A stretch of 64,000 nucleotides of DNA from Bacteroidota bacterium (GCA_018266915.1 JAFDZM010000065.1:84505-148504); one strand, 5' to 3'. Shown: positions 9,338 through 18,997, numbered from the stretch's first letter. Notes: generated by a model from the letters alone, not told the origin. A program made the numbers and translations.

Positions 9338-10498
9338 ATGTTCCCGGAATTACTAAAGCACGAATTTGAACGATTTTACAACCGAAAACCGGCTGGAATA
9401 TACTTCTGTCCGGGTCGGGTGAACCTGATTGGTGAGCATATTGATTATAACGGTGGCCTGGTGATGCCCTGCGCTATCAATATGGGAACTTACCTCGTAA
9501 TGGCGCCCAACGAATCAGGTAAAATCCGTATCCGCAGTCTAAATTTTGAGGATCATCTTGAAATTCCGGTAACAGACAGGTACAATAAAACAGGCGGTTT
9601 TTGGTATAACTATCCGCTTGGTGTGATTGATCGTTTTTCCGTCGGTGGACAGTGCTTCGGTGGGATTGACTTGCTATATTTCGGGAATCTGCCGATCGGT
9701 TCAGGGCTTTCTTCATCGGCATCGATTGAGATACTGACGGCATTTGCGCTGAACGATTACTTTCAATTAGGTTATGATCGTCTTGGACTGGTTAAACTCG
9801 CAAAAGAAACCGAGAATCATTTTATCGGTGTTAATAGTGGTGTGATGGATCCTTTTGCTGTAGTATTTGGCTCAAAGGATACTGCGATGGTGCTGAATTG
9901 CCAAACCCTGAACTATAAGCCAGTGAGCTTTCAACTACATAATCATATTCTCGCGATTATCAATACCCATAAACCACATAAACTGGCCGAATCAAAATAT
10001 AATGAGCGGGTGAGGGAATGCGGTATTGCCCTGGCTTTGTTGAACCAGATTTTACCGGTGGAGAATCTTTGTCAGGTCACTCCTTGTGAGCTTCACATGC
10101 ATCAGCATCTTATTTCGGATATAACCATCTATAAGCGCGCCCTGCATGTGGTTGAGGAAAATGAGCGCGTGATAAAAGCCGCTGCTTTACTGGAGGCAAA
10201 CAACATTTGCGCATTTGGGAAACTGATGTACCAGTCGCACTATTCATTAAAAGAACTATACGAGGTAAGCGGAATAGAGTTGGATACCATCGTAGAGTTC
10301 AGCGAAGGATGGGAAGGCGTGATCGGTGCACGGATGACCGGCGCTGGTTTTGGAGGCTGTGCAATTGCATTGGTTGAAAAGGATGCTTTTCCCGCCTATT
10401 CAAATGCATTAGTCGATTTTTATGAAGACAGGATCGGTTACAAACCGTCCATTTATCAATCAGCTGTTAGCGATGGCGTTAGTTGGTTGCCATGCTAA
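9338..10498 (+). CDS. galK: Galactokinase
   Basis: A cytoplasmic 386-residue GHMP kinase. It carries the galactokinase signature PGRVNLIGEHIDYNGG (residues 25-40), the ATP-binding GHMP loop GSGLSSSAS (121-129), a catalytic Asp in GVMDPFAV (Asp171) and the third GHMP motif MTGAGFGGCAIAL. It makes galactose-1-phosphate from the galactose released by the GH2, GH35 and GH27 enzymes around it. No epimerase or uridylyltransferase is in the window. The gene closes the + strand operon 18 bases after GH35. Its last codons form one arm of a long hairpin with the intergenic sequence. Confidence 0.97.
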   Translation: MFPELLKHEFERFYNRKPAGIYFCPGRVNLIGEHIDYNGGLVMPCAINMGTYLVMAPNESGKIRIRSLNFEDHLEIPVTDRYNKTGGFWYNYPLGVIDRFSVGGQCFGGIDLLYFGNLPIGSGLSSSASIEILTAFALNDYFQLGYDRLGLVKLAKETENHFIGVNSGVMDPFAVVFGSKDTAMVLNCQTLNYKPVSFQLHNHILAIINTHKPHKLAESKYNERVRECGIALALLNQILPVENLCQVTPCELHMHQHLISDITIYKRALHVVEENERVIKAAALLEANNICAFGKLMYQSHYSLKELYEVSGIELDTIVEFSEGWEGVIGARMTGAGFGGCAIALVEKDAFPAYSNALVDFYEDRIGYKPSIYQSAVSDGVSWLPC

Positions 10499-10507
10499 CA
10501 GCTGATT
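10458..10507. terminator. Long hairpin at the convergent galK / GH51 ends
   Basis: A perfect 14-bp inverted repeat (AATCAGCTGTTAGC at 10458-10471 with its complement at 10494-10507) plus an inner 5-bp ATGGC/GCCAT stem straddles the galK stop codon. It lies just before the end of the opposing GH51 gene (10511). It has no long T-run on either side, but its position between converging operons suggests a bidirectional transcription end. Confidence 0.6.
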
Positions 10508-10510
10508 ACT

Positions 10511-12505
10511 TTAAAGTTCTGTATAACTTACTATAAGTACATTCACCGAGAGGCTTTCGAGTTTTATCTCCTGCTTTTTATAGTTCCAGCCAATCGTCCT
10601 TGTTTCAGGATGAATGCGGTATGGGTTATCAATACTATTGAAGAGTAGTTTATCACTTGATGCTAACTGAATCCACTCAGCGTTCCCGTTTTTTCCTTTT
10701 GATCCTTCAACATTAAGTTCAATATTACGCGGAGTTGTCGAAGCGTTAACCACTTTGATGATCAATTGCTTTTTATACGAATCAAATACCGCGCTGCTAT
10801 ACAAGCTATCCTGGCCGGTTACTGCTTTCCCATTCAGCAACACCGATGCGATATTAGTTCCCTTGTATTTTGAGAACATTTGCTGTACATAATAATTTGG
10901 TGTTGCCACCGAATGCAGGTTATCAAACCAGATCAGATCCGGGCGCCATTGCCAGGCGTCAACGCGGGCAAGCAGCGGTGCATAAGATGCCATTTGTACC
11001 ACATCAGCATTGCGTTCAAGTCCGGTCATAAATGCTGCTTCGGATAAGGCACTATACCATGTGTTATGGCTCTCCGGATGAGTATCCTTTTGCGTTTTGT
11101 CGTCGATGTGAGCAGCGTACTCTCCGGCAAAAACTTTTGAACTATTGCGGTTGTAGTTATCATAACGGGTAACGTTCTTCAGAAACCATTCAGGCCGCAT
11201 GTAATAGTGCTCATCAATCAGGCTGGCCTTTTCATCTCGCATCACTTTGGAAAGATAATCGAACAAATCACCGCCCGGATAAGGGCCTGCGCTGCCTACC
11301 AATTTTATTTCGGGATATTTTGCCCAAATCGCTTTTGAAAACAGCCTGAACCGGTCAACATATTGTTCGCCCCATTGCTCATTTCCTACGCCAATCATTT
11401 TTAGATTAAACGGTGCCGGGTGCCCCATCGCTGCACGAAGCTTGCCCCATTTTGTATCCGCTCCGCCATTGGCGAATTCGATCAGGTCGAGTGCATCTTG
11501 AATGAAAGGATCGATCTGGTTAAGCGAAACAACTTCAGCGCTATTATACTGACAGGCCATCCCACAGTTTAAGATCGGCAGCGGCGAAGCGCCAATATCT
11601 TCACATAGCTGGAAATATTCATAAAAGCCCAGTCCAAACGACTGAAAATAGTCGGGTGTCTGGTGATCTTTCATCTCCATGTTCCAGCGGTTAATAATGA
11701 GCTTCCGGTCTGCAACATCGCCTACTGTGCTTTTCCACTGATATCGGTTAGCCAGATCCCTTCCTTCCACAATACAGCCGCCGGGGAAACGCATAAACCC
11801 AGGTTTCAGATCGGCCAGCTTCTGAACCAAATCAGCACGCATACCGTTTGGTCTGTGTTTCCAGGTATCGGCAGGAAAAAGAGAAACCATATCGATCTCC
11901 AGCTTTCCCTGTCCTTCAAATATTACATTCAGCTTTCCGTTTGATGCCGATTCAGTAGGAGTAAGCGAAACGCGATAGGTTTCCCAGTCGCCTTTTATCT
12001 CTTCAAGCGAGGCATGACCGATTGGCTTACCCTTCTCGTCTACTGCCTCAACCTTCACCTTAACATTACCTTCAACGGTATGCGCCAATATAGAAAAGTT
12101 GTATTGATGCCCCTTCTCAAAACCCATCCCTCTGAAGCCTTCATTAATAAGCACATATGAACCTTTGCCATTCTTTAATGATATGCTGGCATAACGGGCA
12201 TTGCTGCCATTTCCACGGTTCACGATCAATAGTGATGCATCCGAACCATCCAATTGCTTATCGTCCCAGCCCATTGTCGGGTCTGCAAACTCAAATGAGC
12301 GGTTCTTAACCATTTCAGCATAAATACCACCATCGGCCGCGAAGTTGATATCTTCGAAGAAAACACCCCACATGGTAGGTTGAATTTTCGGACTGGTCTT
12401 ATCTACACGAACGGATAACTTCTCAGGCGCCTGCGCATGAGTCTTCTCTACCCAAAGCATGGAGGATACTATTAAAATAGCTCCTGCGGCTTTCAACCTC
12501 ATCAT
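10511..12505 (-). CDS. GH51 alpha-L-arabinofuranosidase (long form with carbohydrate-binding-like insert)
   Basis: This 664-residue secreted enzyme starts at one of two adjacent ATGs (12505 or 12502), with a signal peptide ending near THAQA. The N-terminal WGVFFEDINFAADGGIYAEMVKN is typical of the eukaryotic-like GH51 branch. A CBM4/9-like beta-sandwich (about 75-215) precedes the barrel, with PGFMRFPGGCIVEGRDL. The acid/base is in IGVGNEQWGEQ (Glu376) and the likely nucleophile in LIDEHYYMRPEWF (Glu432). The upstream GH51 gene ends 9 bases before its start, so the two are co-transcribed. Expected role: release of arabinofuranosyl side chains from arabinan, arabinogalactan or arabinoxylan. 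Confidence 0.95.
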   Translation of the reverse strand: MMRLKAAGAILIVSSMLWVEKTHAQAPEKLSVRVDKTSPKIQPTMWGVFFEDINFAADGGIYAEMVKNRSFEFADPTMGWDDKQLDGSDASLLIVNRGNGSNARYASISLKNGKGSYVLINEGFRGMGFEKGHQYNFSILAHTVEGNVKVKVEAVDEKGKPIGHASLEEIKGDWETYRVSLTPTESASNGKLNVIFEGQGKLEIDMVSLFPADTWKHRPNGMRADLVQKLADLKPGFMRFPGGCIVEGRDLANRYQWKSTVGDVADRKLIINRWNMEMKDHQTPDYFQSFGLGFYEYFQLCEDIGASPLPILNCGMACQYNSAEVVSLNQIDPFIQDALDLIEFANGGADTKWGKLRAAMGHPAPFNLKMIGVGNEQWGEQYVDRFRLFSKAIWAKYPEIKLVGSAGPYPGGDLFDYLSKVMRDEKASLIDEHYYMRPEWFLKNVTRYDNYNRNSSKVFAGEYAAHIDDKTQKDTHPESHNTWYSALSEAAFMTGLERNADVVQMASYAPLLARVDAWQWRPDLIWFDNLHSVATPNYYVQQMFSKYKGTNIASVLLNGKAVTGQDSLYSSAVFDSYKKQLIIKVVNASTTPRNIELNVEGSKGKNGNAEWIQLASSDKLLFNSIDNPYRIHPETRTIGWNYKKQEIKLESLSVNVLIVSYTEL

Positions 12506-12514
12506 ACTAATATT

Positions 12515-14065
12515 TTAATTAAGTGATAACACCACAACGGAAGCAGGAGGCAATACCACACTCAGGTTTTCACCTTTCATGGTTGCGCCTTTAAATGCCT
12601 TTGGCTGTATTTTATCCGGATTGGCAGCAGAGTTATAATCATTAACTTTTGCAGACGACAATATTCTGCCGCTAATATCTTTGAATTTAGCGCCATGCAT
12701 ATTAACCGATACGGTGTGCTGATGATCCGGGTCGATATTCACCAGGGAAATATGCACTACTCCATCTTTTGCTTTGGATGCCGATGCTGAAATAGCAGGC
12801 AGCTTTTGACCTTTATGCTCATACCACTCGCTGTTAACTGATACCGGCAGCAAGGTAGCATCCTGATGCACATTATACATTTCCATCACGTGGTAAGTTG
12901 GTGTCAATATCAGTTGGGGGCCATTGGTCAATATTACAGCCTGCAAAACGTTGATGCATTGTGCCAGGTTGGCCATTCTTACACGGTCACTGTGATTATT
13001 AAAGATATTGAGCGTTGCTCCCGCAATCATCGCATCGCGCATGGTGTTTTGTTGGTATAAGAATCCCGGATTTGTTCCCGGCTCCACATCGTACCAACCA
13101 CCCCATTCATCAACCACAAGGGCGATTTTCTTTTGAGGATCGTACTTATCCATAATGGCCGAATGCTTGATCACGAGCGTATCCATAAACAATGCGCGCT
13201 GCATGGTTTCAAAATATTCGTCTTTGGTAAAGGCAGTTGCAGAGCTTTTATGCCCCCAGTCGATCACCGCATAATGATGCATTGCCAGACCTTCCATCAG
13301 ATCCGACGGTATGTTTTTCATGAGCACCTCTGTCCAATGGTAGTCTGCCGAGCTGGCGCCCGAAGCAACACGGAACAGTTTGGATTTACCCCTTGAATTT
13401 GCCATAAACGTGGAGAATTTTCTGAACTCATTGGCATAGTATTCAGGCGTCATATTACCGCCGCAGCCCCAGGCTTCATTACCTACTCCCCAAAACTTTA
13501 CGCCCCAGGGGGTTTCACGGCCATTCGCCTTGCGAAGATCCGACATCGGGTTTTTGCTGTCGGTATTAGCGTATTGCACCCAGTCTGCCAGTTCCTGTAC
13601 TGTTCCGCTGCCCACGTTTCCCGACAAGTATGGATCGGCACCCAATTTTTCGCACATATTTAAAAAATCGTGCGTACCAAAGCTGTTATCCTCTGTAACG
13701 CCGCCCCACCACGCATTCACAATTGAAGGTCTTTTATCTTTCGGACCGATGCCGTCTTTCCAGTGATAAGTATCAGCAAAGCAACCTCCGGGCCAGCGAA
13801 GGGCAGGGATCTTCATTTTTTTAAGTGCCTCTATGACATCATTCCGCACGCCATTGGTGTTTGCAATTTTTGAGGTATCGCCAACATAGAACCCGCCATA
13901 AATACCGTGGCCCAAATGCTCGGCAAAGTGACTGTAAATGTATTTACTGATCACCGGGTTTGATGTGCCCGGGTTGACATCGAGGTCAATGCTGGTTTGT
14001 GCCTTTCCGGCGTTTGCTACTGTAATAAAAAATATACAAGCAGCGATTAATGCTTTGTGCTTCAT
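12515..14065 (-). CDS. GH51 alpha-L-arabinofuranosidase (AbfA type)
   Basis: A 516-residue enzyme with a signal peptide (cleavage near GKAQT). It shows the bacterial AbfA pattern: ISKYIYSHFAEHLGHGIYGG, ALRWPGGCFADTYHW, the acid/base in GVGNEAWGCGG (Glu197) and the nucleophile in VVDEWGGWYD (Glu320), followed by a C-terminal beta-sandwich. It is first in the two-gene GH51 operon, and operator site A lies 33 bases upstream of its start. The two GH51 proteins are of different subtypes, so they probably cleave different arabinosyl linkages rather than being recent duplicates. Confidence 0.96.
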   Translation of the reverse strand: MKHKALIAACIFFITVANAGKAQTSIDLDVNPGTSNPVISKYIYSHFAEHLGHGIYGGFYVGDTSKIANTNGVRNDVIEALKKMKIPALRWPGGCFADTYHWKDGIGPKDKRPSIVNAWWGGVTEDNSFGTHDFLNMCEKLGADPYLSGNVGSGTVQELADWVQYANTDSKNPMSDLRKANGRETPWGVKFWGVGNEAWGCGGNMTPEYYANEFRKFSTFMANSRGKSKLFRVASGASSADYHWTEVLMKNIPSDLMEGLAMHHYAVIDWGHKSSATAFTKDEYFETMQRALFMDTLVIKHSAIMDKYDPQKKIALVVDEWGGWYDVEPGTNPGFLYQQNTMRDAMIAGATLNIFNNHSDRVRMANLAQCINVLQAVILTNGPQLILTPTYHVMEMYNVHQDATLLPVSVNSEWYEHKGQKLPAISASASKAKDGVVHISLVNIDPDHQHTVSVNMHGAKFKDISGRILSSAKVNDYNSAANPDKIQPKAFKGATMKGENLSVVLPPASVVVLSLN

Positions 14066-14097
14066 CAGGTTTAATATAATTGATGTGCCAAGATAAT

Positions 14098-14122
14098 AAT
14101 TATTGTCAAATTAACACTTAAA
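14098..14122. promoter_or_regulatory. Operator site A (25-bp inverted repeat, shared regulon motif)
   Basis: Left half AATTATTGT, a 7-base spacer, then ACA and an AT-rich right half. It matches the pattern TGT-N7-ACA shared with sites at 23793, 25051, 25969 and 32161, and lies 33 bases before the GH51 operon. A TAnnTTTG-like box (TATCTTGG, 14088-14095, - strand) sits directly downstream of it. The right half is less well conserved than in the other copies. Confidence 0.6.
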
Positions 14123-14214
14123 AATAAAGATTAATTTATTTATTCAATTAAGTTACTTAAAAATAGGTGATTACATAATAAATTAGTGTTGATTTAACAC
14201 CAATGCTAAAGCCA

Positions 14215-14245
14215 TTAAAAAAGCCCCGTTGAAACGCAGGGCCTT
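14215..14245 (-). terminator. Rho-independent terminator after MIOX gene 1
   Basis: Read on the - strand, AAGGCCC pairs with GGGGCTT around a short loop and is followed by TTTTTTAA. It lies between the MIOX stop and the promoter region of the GH51 operon, separating the two transcription units. Confidence 0.65.
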
Positions 14246-14267
14246 AATGATAATGAAATTTAATTCA

Positions 14268-15140
14268 TTATAACTTGGCCATTTCTGGCAAATACTTAGC
14301 GATCAAATCCTCGTAGTATGGCTTCAACTCAGAAACAACCGGGGTAACCGGGCTTTTTGAATACAGATCATATGGGTTAAACATCTCCACCCATTTAAAC
14401 ATTTTCTGATCGTGCTCATTCAGAAGGTGGTCATATGCCTTTTCACGATGTTGTGAATAAAACGAATGATAACGTATCATATAAAGAGCCGGCTCCGGAA
14501 GATAATCTTTGGTAATCTGAAACATATATTCATCGTGCCCCCAGGATATTTCTACATTTTCCATTCCGCAGTTTGGCGAGTAAACGCCATATTTGGTATT
14601 AAATCGCTCATCGTAAGTATCTGGATTATCGGCAAAAAACTCAGGGTATACAATCTTATCAGAGAACTTGCAACCAACCGGGAAGGTATCGCCTACTACA
14701 TTCCATTGCGGTTCGCCAAACAAGCAAAGCACCTTACCCAAGTCATGAATAAAACCTGTCAGTACAAACCAATCGGGGTGGCCGTCTGTGCGGATCGCCT
14801 CAGCTGTTTGCAGCAAGTGCTGTAGCTGGTCGAGCTGCAGATCAGGATCCGATTCATCTACTAATGTGTTCAGGTATTCCATAGCATCCCACCAGGGCAT
14901 TTCCTTTTGCTGAAATTGCAGAAAATGTGCCTTTTTAGCCAATACGTTATCATAGGTTTGATATTTATGATTCAGTCGGTAAAATTCGCGCACGGTATCT
15001 ACCTCCGGACTATTATAGTTCCTGAATTCTTCTTTCGCTTTGGCCATATTGCCGGGTTCAGGATATCGTTTAAGTACATCGTCTTCCCATTGGTCCAGGC
15101 TTGATAACGGGGACATTTCCTTCTTGGTTAACTTTTCCAT
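14268..15140 (-). CDS. myo-Inositol oxygenase (MIOX), copy 1
   Basis: This 290-residue cytoplasmic protein has the usual MIOX length and no signal peptide. The di-iron ligands of the HD-fold are all visible: His121 (DGHPDW), His132-Asp133 (FIHDLGK), His202 (WGHDEY), His225 (RYHSFY) and Asp258 (YDLYSK). The N-terminal EEFRNY...[14 protein letters not shown] block is also characteristic. The enzyme splits the myo-inositol ring with O2 to give D-glucuronate. It is rare in bacteria but known in Bacteroidota such as Flavobacterium johnsoniae. It lies downstream of the GH28 and GH89 genes in the same direction, with a LacI-like site in its own leader. A second copy at 34525 is also next to a GH89. 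Confidence 0.95.
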   Translation of the reverse strand: MEKLTKKEMSPLSSLDQWEDDVLKRYPEPGNMAKAKEEFRNYNSPEVDTVREFYRLNHKYQTYDNVLAKKAHFLQFQQKEMPWWDAMEYLNTLVDESDPDLQLDQLQHLLQTAEAIRTDGHPDWFVLTGFIHDLGKVLCLFGEPQWNVVGDTFPVGCKFSDKIVYPEFFADNPDTYDERFNTKYGVYSPNCGMENVEISWGHDEYMFQITKDYLPEPALYMIRYHSFYSQHREKAYDHLLNEHDQKMFKWVEMFNPYDLYSKSPVTPVVSELKPYYEDLIAKYLPEMAKL

Positions 15141-15219
15141 AATTGATTTATAATTAAGTAATATACTAGTGTTAAACGCCTTTGTACAGTTTTGTTAGGT
15201 TTAATCAGGCAATTATTTA

Positions 15220-15233
15220 CGCAATCGTTTTCA
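15220..15233. promoter_or_regulatory. LacI-type operator-like site upstream of MIOX gene 1
   Basis: CGCAATCGTTTTCA is an imperfect palindrome centred on CG. Read on the - strand it matches 11 of 14 bases of the site next to the second lacI gene (43878-43891). It lies about 80 bases upstream of the MIOX start, in the gap after GH28. This is a prediction from pattern only. Confidence 0.35.
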
Positions 15234-15246
15234 TAATGCCCTTCGT

Positions 15247-16791
15247 TTATCTTATCTCTATGTTTTTGCTTTTATCCCCTGATATTTGAATTTCTTTGGT
15301 TTCCAGATTACTCACTTTGTTCATGATAATGACCGGTTGCGAGGTAGCTTTAGGTATCTTCAAATTTTCCAACTTGAGTCTGTTTACATCGTCTGCAACA
15401 AATGCTGAACGATAGTCACCTCCCTTACAGGTTAATAACAGGTTCTTGATCTTTATACCATCAGCATGCCTGATATAGAATCCCCAGGCAGGCAGCTCAC
15501 CAAACATGGAGAACTCAGGATAATTTTTAATGCGCTCCGGCACCCTATCTAATGTATCCCTGTTAATGAATGCATTTCCCTTTTTACCGTCTCCTGCATA
15601 ATTGATGATGATATTTTCCAGTGTTACATCCTCTACTCTGCCCGATGGAATACCCGCAATTGAAGAAGGAAAAATATTATGAGGTTCACGCACAACAGGA
15701 CCTTCCGTCTGGTAGCCTGAGTCAGGTTTACCGGCCGGAACATCAACCGTTACATTGCTAATGCGAATGCCTTTTACCTTGCCTACCGGCGCTTTCTGAT
15801 TGCGTCGACCGAGGCGGATGAAAATCGCATTACCCGTATTCGTTGCTTTTATGTTATCGATGTTGACGTCTTCCAATGTACCCCCGTCGACAGACTCCAA
15901 TGCAATTGCTGAGCGATAGGTATCATAAACGATAATATTTTTTATCGTTATCTTCTTAAATCCGCCACGTGAAGCTGTACCGAACTTGATGGCACTGGCA
16001 CTTGACCTCACTTTGCAATTAGCTACATATACATTTTCACAAGCTTCCTGTGGATTCTCCGATTTCAGACAGATACCGTCATCAGCAGCATTAAAAAAAC
16101 TGTTGGTTAGCCTGGCATTTTTGCAATCGGTAATATCGATGCCGTCGTTGTTCCAAAAAATAATGCTCTCAACTTTTATGCTGTCGACAATAAGATTCGA
16201 GCAGCTTTTATAGTTCTGCACCCAGCACAGACCATTTTTGATAGTGACTCCTTTAACTTTTATATCGTCACAATTTTTGAACTCGATAAGCTTGGGTCGA
16301 TTATCTTCCTCTGGACGAACCTGGTGCCATGGGTTTTCTGTTTTCCATTCTGTATCGCGCAAAGTGCCGGCATTTAATCTTACATAAATATCCTTTAACA
16401 ATGCCTCACCCTGACCGTCAATGATGCCTGGTCCGGTTATCGCAATATGATGCTGATGATCGGAGACTATTAACGCGGATGCTTTGCTATCACCATAGTC
16501 TGCTCGAACCGGGCTTCCTAACAGAAAAGCATCTTTATCCAGGTGCAGCTCGACGTTGGATTTGATATTGATGACACCGGTAACAAACTTGCCGGCGGGT
16601 ACAAGTACCATCCCTCCGCCTTGTGAGGAAGCTTCATCAATAGCCTTCTGAATAACTGTAGTATTATTGGTTTTGCCATCGGCAACAGCACCACGTTCGG
16701 CAATATTGTATATCTTACCTTGTGCCGATGCTTTTATAGCGATGCTATTCACTAATAAAACAGTAAGCATTATTTTGATTTTAGTTCTCAT
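15247..16791 (-). CDS. GH28 family (polygalacturonase-like) secreted beta-helix protein
   Basis: The protein has 514 residues and a signal peptide ending near ASAQG. The start of the fold (YNIAERGAVADGKTNNT, then IQKAIDEASSQGGGMVLVPAG) is that of the pectin-lyase-like GH28 family. Two catalytic motifs are seen: NNDG (214-217, in place of NTDG) and ADDGICLKS with Asp237/Asp238. The usual GHG motif and the RIK motif are not recognisable; instead there is IKFGTASRGGF near 268-278. It therefore belongs to a divergent branch whose substrate may be a galacturonate-containing side chain rather than plain homogalacturonan. Its start overlaps the end of the GH89 gene by 11 bases, indicating coupled translation. 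Confidence 0.88.
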   Translation of the reverse strand: MRTKIKIMLTVLLVNSIAIKASAQGKIYNIAERGAVADGKTNNTTVIQKAIDEASSQGGGMVLVPAGKFVTGVINIKSNVELHLDKDAFLLGSPVRADYGDSKASALIVSDHQHHIAITGPGIIDGQGEALLKDIYVRLNAGTLRDTEWKTENPWHQVRPEEDNRPKLIEFKNCDDIKVKGVTIKNGLCWVQNYKSCSNLIVDSIKVESIIFWNNDGIDITDCKNARLTNSFFNAADDGICLKSENPQEACENVYVANCKVRSSASAIKFGTASRGGFKKITIKNIIVYDTYRSAIALESVDGGTLEDVNIDNIKATNTGNAIFIRLGRRNQKAPVGKVKGIRISNVTVDVPAGKPDSGYQTEGPVVREPHNIFPSSIAGIPSGRVEDVTLENIIINYAGDGKKGNAFINRDTLDRVPERIKNYPEFSMFGELPAWGFYIRHADGIKIKNLLLTCKGGDYRSAFVADDVNRLKLENLKIPKATSQPVIIMNKVSNLETKEIQISGDKSKNIEIR

Positions 16792-18997
16792 AAGCTCCCC
16801 CTATCACTTTGCGATATTTTTTATAAATAGCCCTTGCTTCCCCAATACTGTTACCAACGGGATTAACCGGGTAATCTTTATGACTGTTTACCCATTGCCA
16901 TTCCCATTGCCTTATGGTTTGATCAAATGCTTTTACATCAATCTCTTTATCTGCACTCATCGCTATATTTATTTTAGCAAAAAACTTTTCCCAGCGAACT
17001 TTATAAAAATCGTTCAGCAAACCGCTCCATTGCCTGCACGAATATTCATGCAGCGGACTATTTTCATCGCCCCATAGCGTGATCAGATCGCGGGCATTGC
17101 GTTCATAGATATTTTTCTCATCAAGGTTATTCCCCTGCTTGCGTGCATCCGCGATCCATGGGCCGAGCAAAAAGTCTTTGCGTGTAGCCAGCAGCCTGTC
17201 CATATCGCCTATCAGTTCTAAAAATTGGCTGCTGTATTTTTCAAAATCCGCTTTATTCTTTTGGCGGTAAGCATCAACCCATTTTTTCTGCAACGGCAAT
17301 GCATAATTGGCTAAAGCCTGACGGGTAACATCCACCAAATCATATCTAAATCCATCGCTATTGCTGCATTGTGGAATGGCATTGATCATGGCGTCCCATG
17401 CAGGCAAAAAGTCCTTTGGTTTATAATTGAAGGTCGTCCGCGTCCAAACGGTTATGGAATCCAATGTAGGCCGACCAGTTATGATCGACTCTGATCCATC
17501 CCGTATGATCGTTCCGCCGCTGTAAACAGTTTTCCTCAATACATCCCATGCTTGTTCTGTATATTTGTTAGCGCTGCCATAACGGGTTAGCTGGTATTGC
17601 TTTATCCATTCATCCAGGTTGATTTGCTTATCCTGCCACGTATTGGCGGTCATCAGTTCGTATAACACCGGGTTTTGTTCGATAGCCTCCATAGTAAGCC
17701 CTATGCCCTCCATCTTTTTTGAAGCCGGGTCTTTTAAGGCTTTTGCCGGGCCGTCTGCTACCTCGTTCATCCGACCAAACATCACGATATTACCACCGAA
17801 ATTGTGCAGCATATTCCATATCCAGGGTTTGCCATAAAAAGCATCGGTACGTTTCCAGACTGGTTGTATTTCTGCAGCCAGATCAAGCACGATCATCCGG
17901 TCATCAGGCACAACATTCAGCAAAGCCTTTACCTGCGGTTGTTTCCAGAATTTACGGTCGCTATAAAAAAGCCAGCCCTGCATCACCCATATGCCTTTTT
18001 TGTCTGCAACGTTCATAGCCTGGTATATCCGTTTGCTTAATGCCGAAAGGTAAGTTGTATCGTCCGTTGGAGGTTCATTCTCATTAAAAGTATCGGCTGA
18101 GTATAAATGATCGGTGCCGTACAATTTGGTCTGCTCTTCAATAAACTTCTGACCTATTTTGGCAAACATAGGATCTTCTGTATCCAAAAGGTAAGTGTCA
18201 CTAAACCCGTTGTTCCAGTTGGTTTTTTTCAACTTAGAAGCAGGGAAGTATTTTGAGAACGATGCAGGCACATGCCCGGTAAATGATTGCAATATGGGCT
18301 TCATACCCAATTCCCTTTCACGCTTCAATATTTTTTGCTGCAAATCGCGATGACTTTCCAGCCAGCTCAAGGGCAGCGGGCCACCCCAGCCATCCAAATT
18401 TCCCATCCAAAACCACGCAAAATATGCCGGACCGCAGAAAAAGCTTTTCAGGTCGTCATTACTAAAACCCATGTCTTTATACACTTGGTACCAGGTATAT
18501 TCCTGCCCGGTAAGGGCAAGCGGCATGTTGATGCCATGCATAGCCATCCAGTCAATCTCTTTTTGCCAGCGGTCCCAATCCCACCAGCTCATACTATAAT
18601 TGTAGGTGCAATAATTGAGGTAATAGCGGTAAGTATAAGGCGTTGCTTTATGAATCTTCCGGGCTACAACCGGTAACTTTTGGGGCAGTTTCAAATTGGT
18701 ACCGTTCCATGTTACCTGGCAATGGCAATATTGGTTCAGGTAATAATATAAAGCCGAAGCAATTGCAATGCCGTTATTACCCCGCAGGATGATCTTACCT
18801 TGCCTGCTTTCGATCTCAAAAACATCTTTACCATTAGTCCGGAGTTCTTCTACTGCGAAAGAAGCTGCGCGCTGCGGAATTATCCTTTTGATAAGCGCAT
18901 ACGAAGCTTCCTTATTAACCTGCGCATCTGCCGATACAACAAGGAATGCAAAGATCGGGCTAAGCAGAAAATAACGGATGAGTATAATGCTTTTCAT
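16781..18997 (-). CDS. GH89 alpha-N-acetylglucosaminidase (NAGLU-like), copy 1
   Basis: A 738-residue secreted enzyme with a signal peptide ending near ADAQV. It has the NAGLU order: a small N-terminal alpha/beta domain (GKIILRGNNGIAIASALYYYL), then the barrel with YRYYLNYCTYNYSMSWWDWD, WQKEIDWMAMHGINMPLA and WMGNLDGWGGPLP. Candidate catalytic glutamates are Glu306 in FNENEPP and the Glu of LTMEAIEQNP (about 437), followed by the helical C-terminal domain. The family removes terminal alpha-linked GlcNAc. It lies 111 bases after susD and overlaps GH28. The paralogue at 32234 has the same architecture, also beside a MIOX gene. Confidence 0.95.
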   Translation of the reverse strand: MKSIILIRYFLLSPIFAFLVVSADAQVNKEASYALIKRIIPQRAASFAVEELRTNGKDVFEIESRQGKIILRGNNGIAIASALYYYLNQYCHCQVTWNGTNLKLPQKLPVVARKIHKATPYTYRYYLNYCTYNYSMSWWDWDRWQKEIDWMAMHGINMPLALTGQEYTWYQVYKDMGFSNDDLKSFFCGPAYFAWFWMGNLDGWGGPLPLSWLESHRDLQQKILKRERELGMKPILQSFTGHVPASFSKYFPASKLKKTNWNNGFSDTYLLDTEDPMFAKIGQKFIEEQTKLYGTDHLYSADTFNENEPPTDDTTYLSALSKRIYQAMNVADKKGIWVMQGWLFYSDRKFWKQPQVKALLNVVPDDRMIVLDLAAEIQPVWKRTDAFYGKPWIWNMLHNFGGNIVMFGRMNEVADGPAKALKDPASKKMEGIGLTMEAIEQNPVLYELMTANTWQDKQINLDEWIKQYQLTRYGSANKYTEQAWDVLRKTVYSGGTIIRDGSESIITGRPTLDSITVWTRTTFNYKPKDFLPAWDAMINAIPQCSNSDGFRYDLVDVTRQALANYALPLQKKWVDAYRQKNKADFEKYSSQFLELIGDMDRLLATRKDFLLGPWIADARKQGNNLDEKNIYERNARDLITLWGDENSPLHEYSCRQWSGLLNDFYKVRWEKFFAKINIAMSADKEIDVKAFDQTIRQWEWQWVNSHKDYPVNPVGNSIGEARAIYKKYRKVIGGAYEN

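Noticed and set aside
16781..16791. GH28 / GH89 11-base overlap as a possible frameshift or fusion
   Set aside because: Both genes keep complete domains, proper start and stop codons and a signal peptide each; it is ordinary translational coupling.
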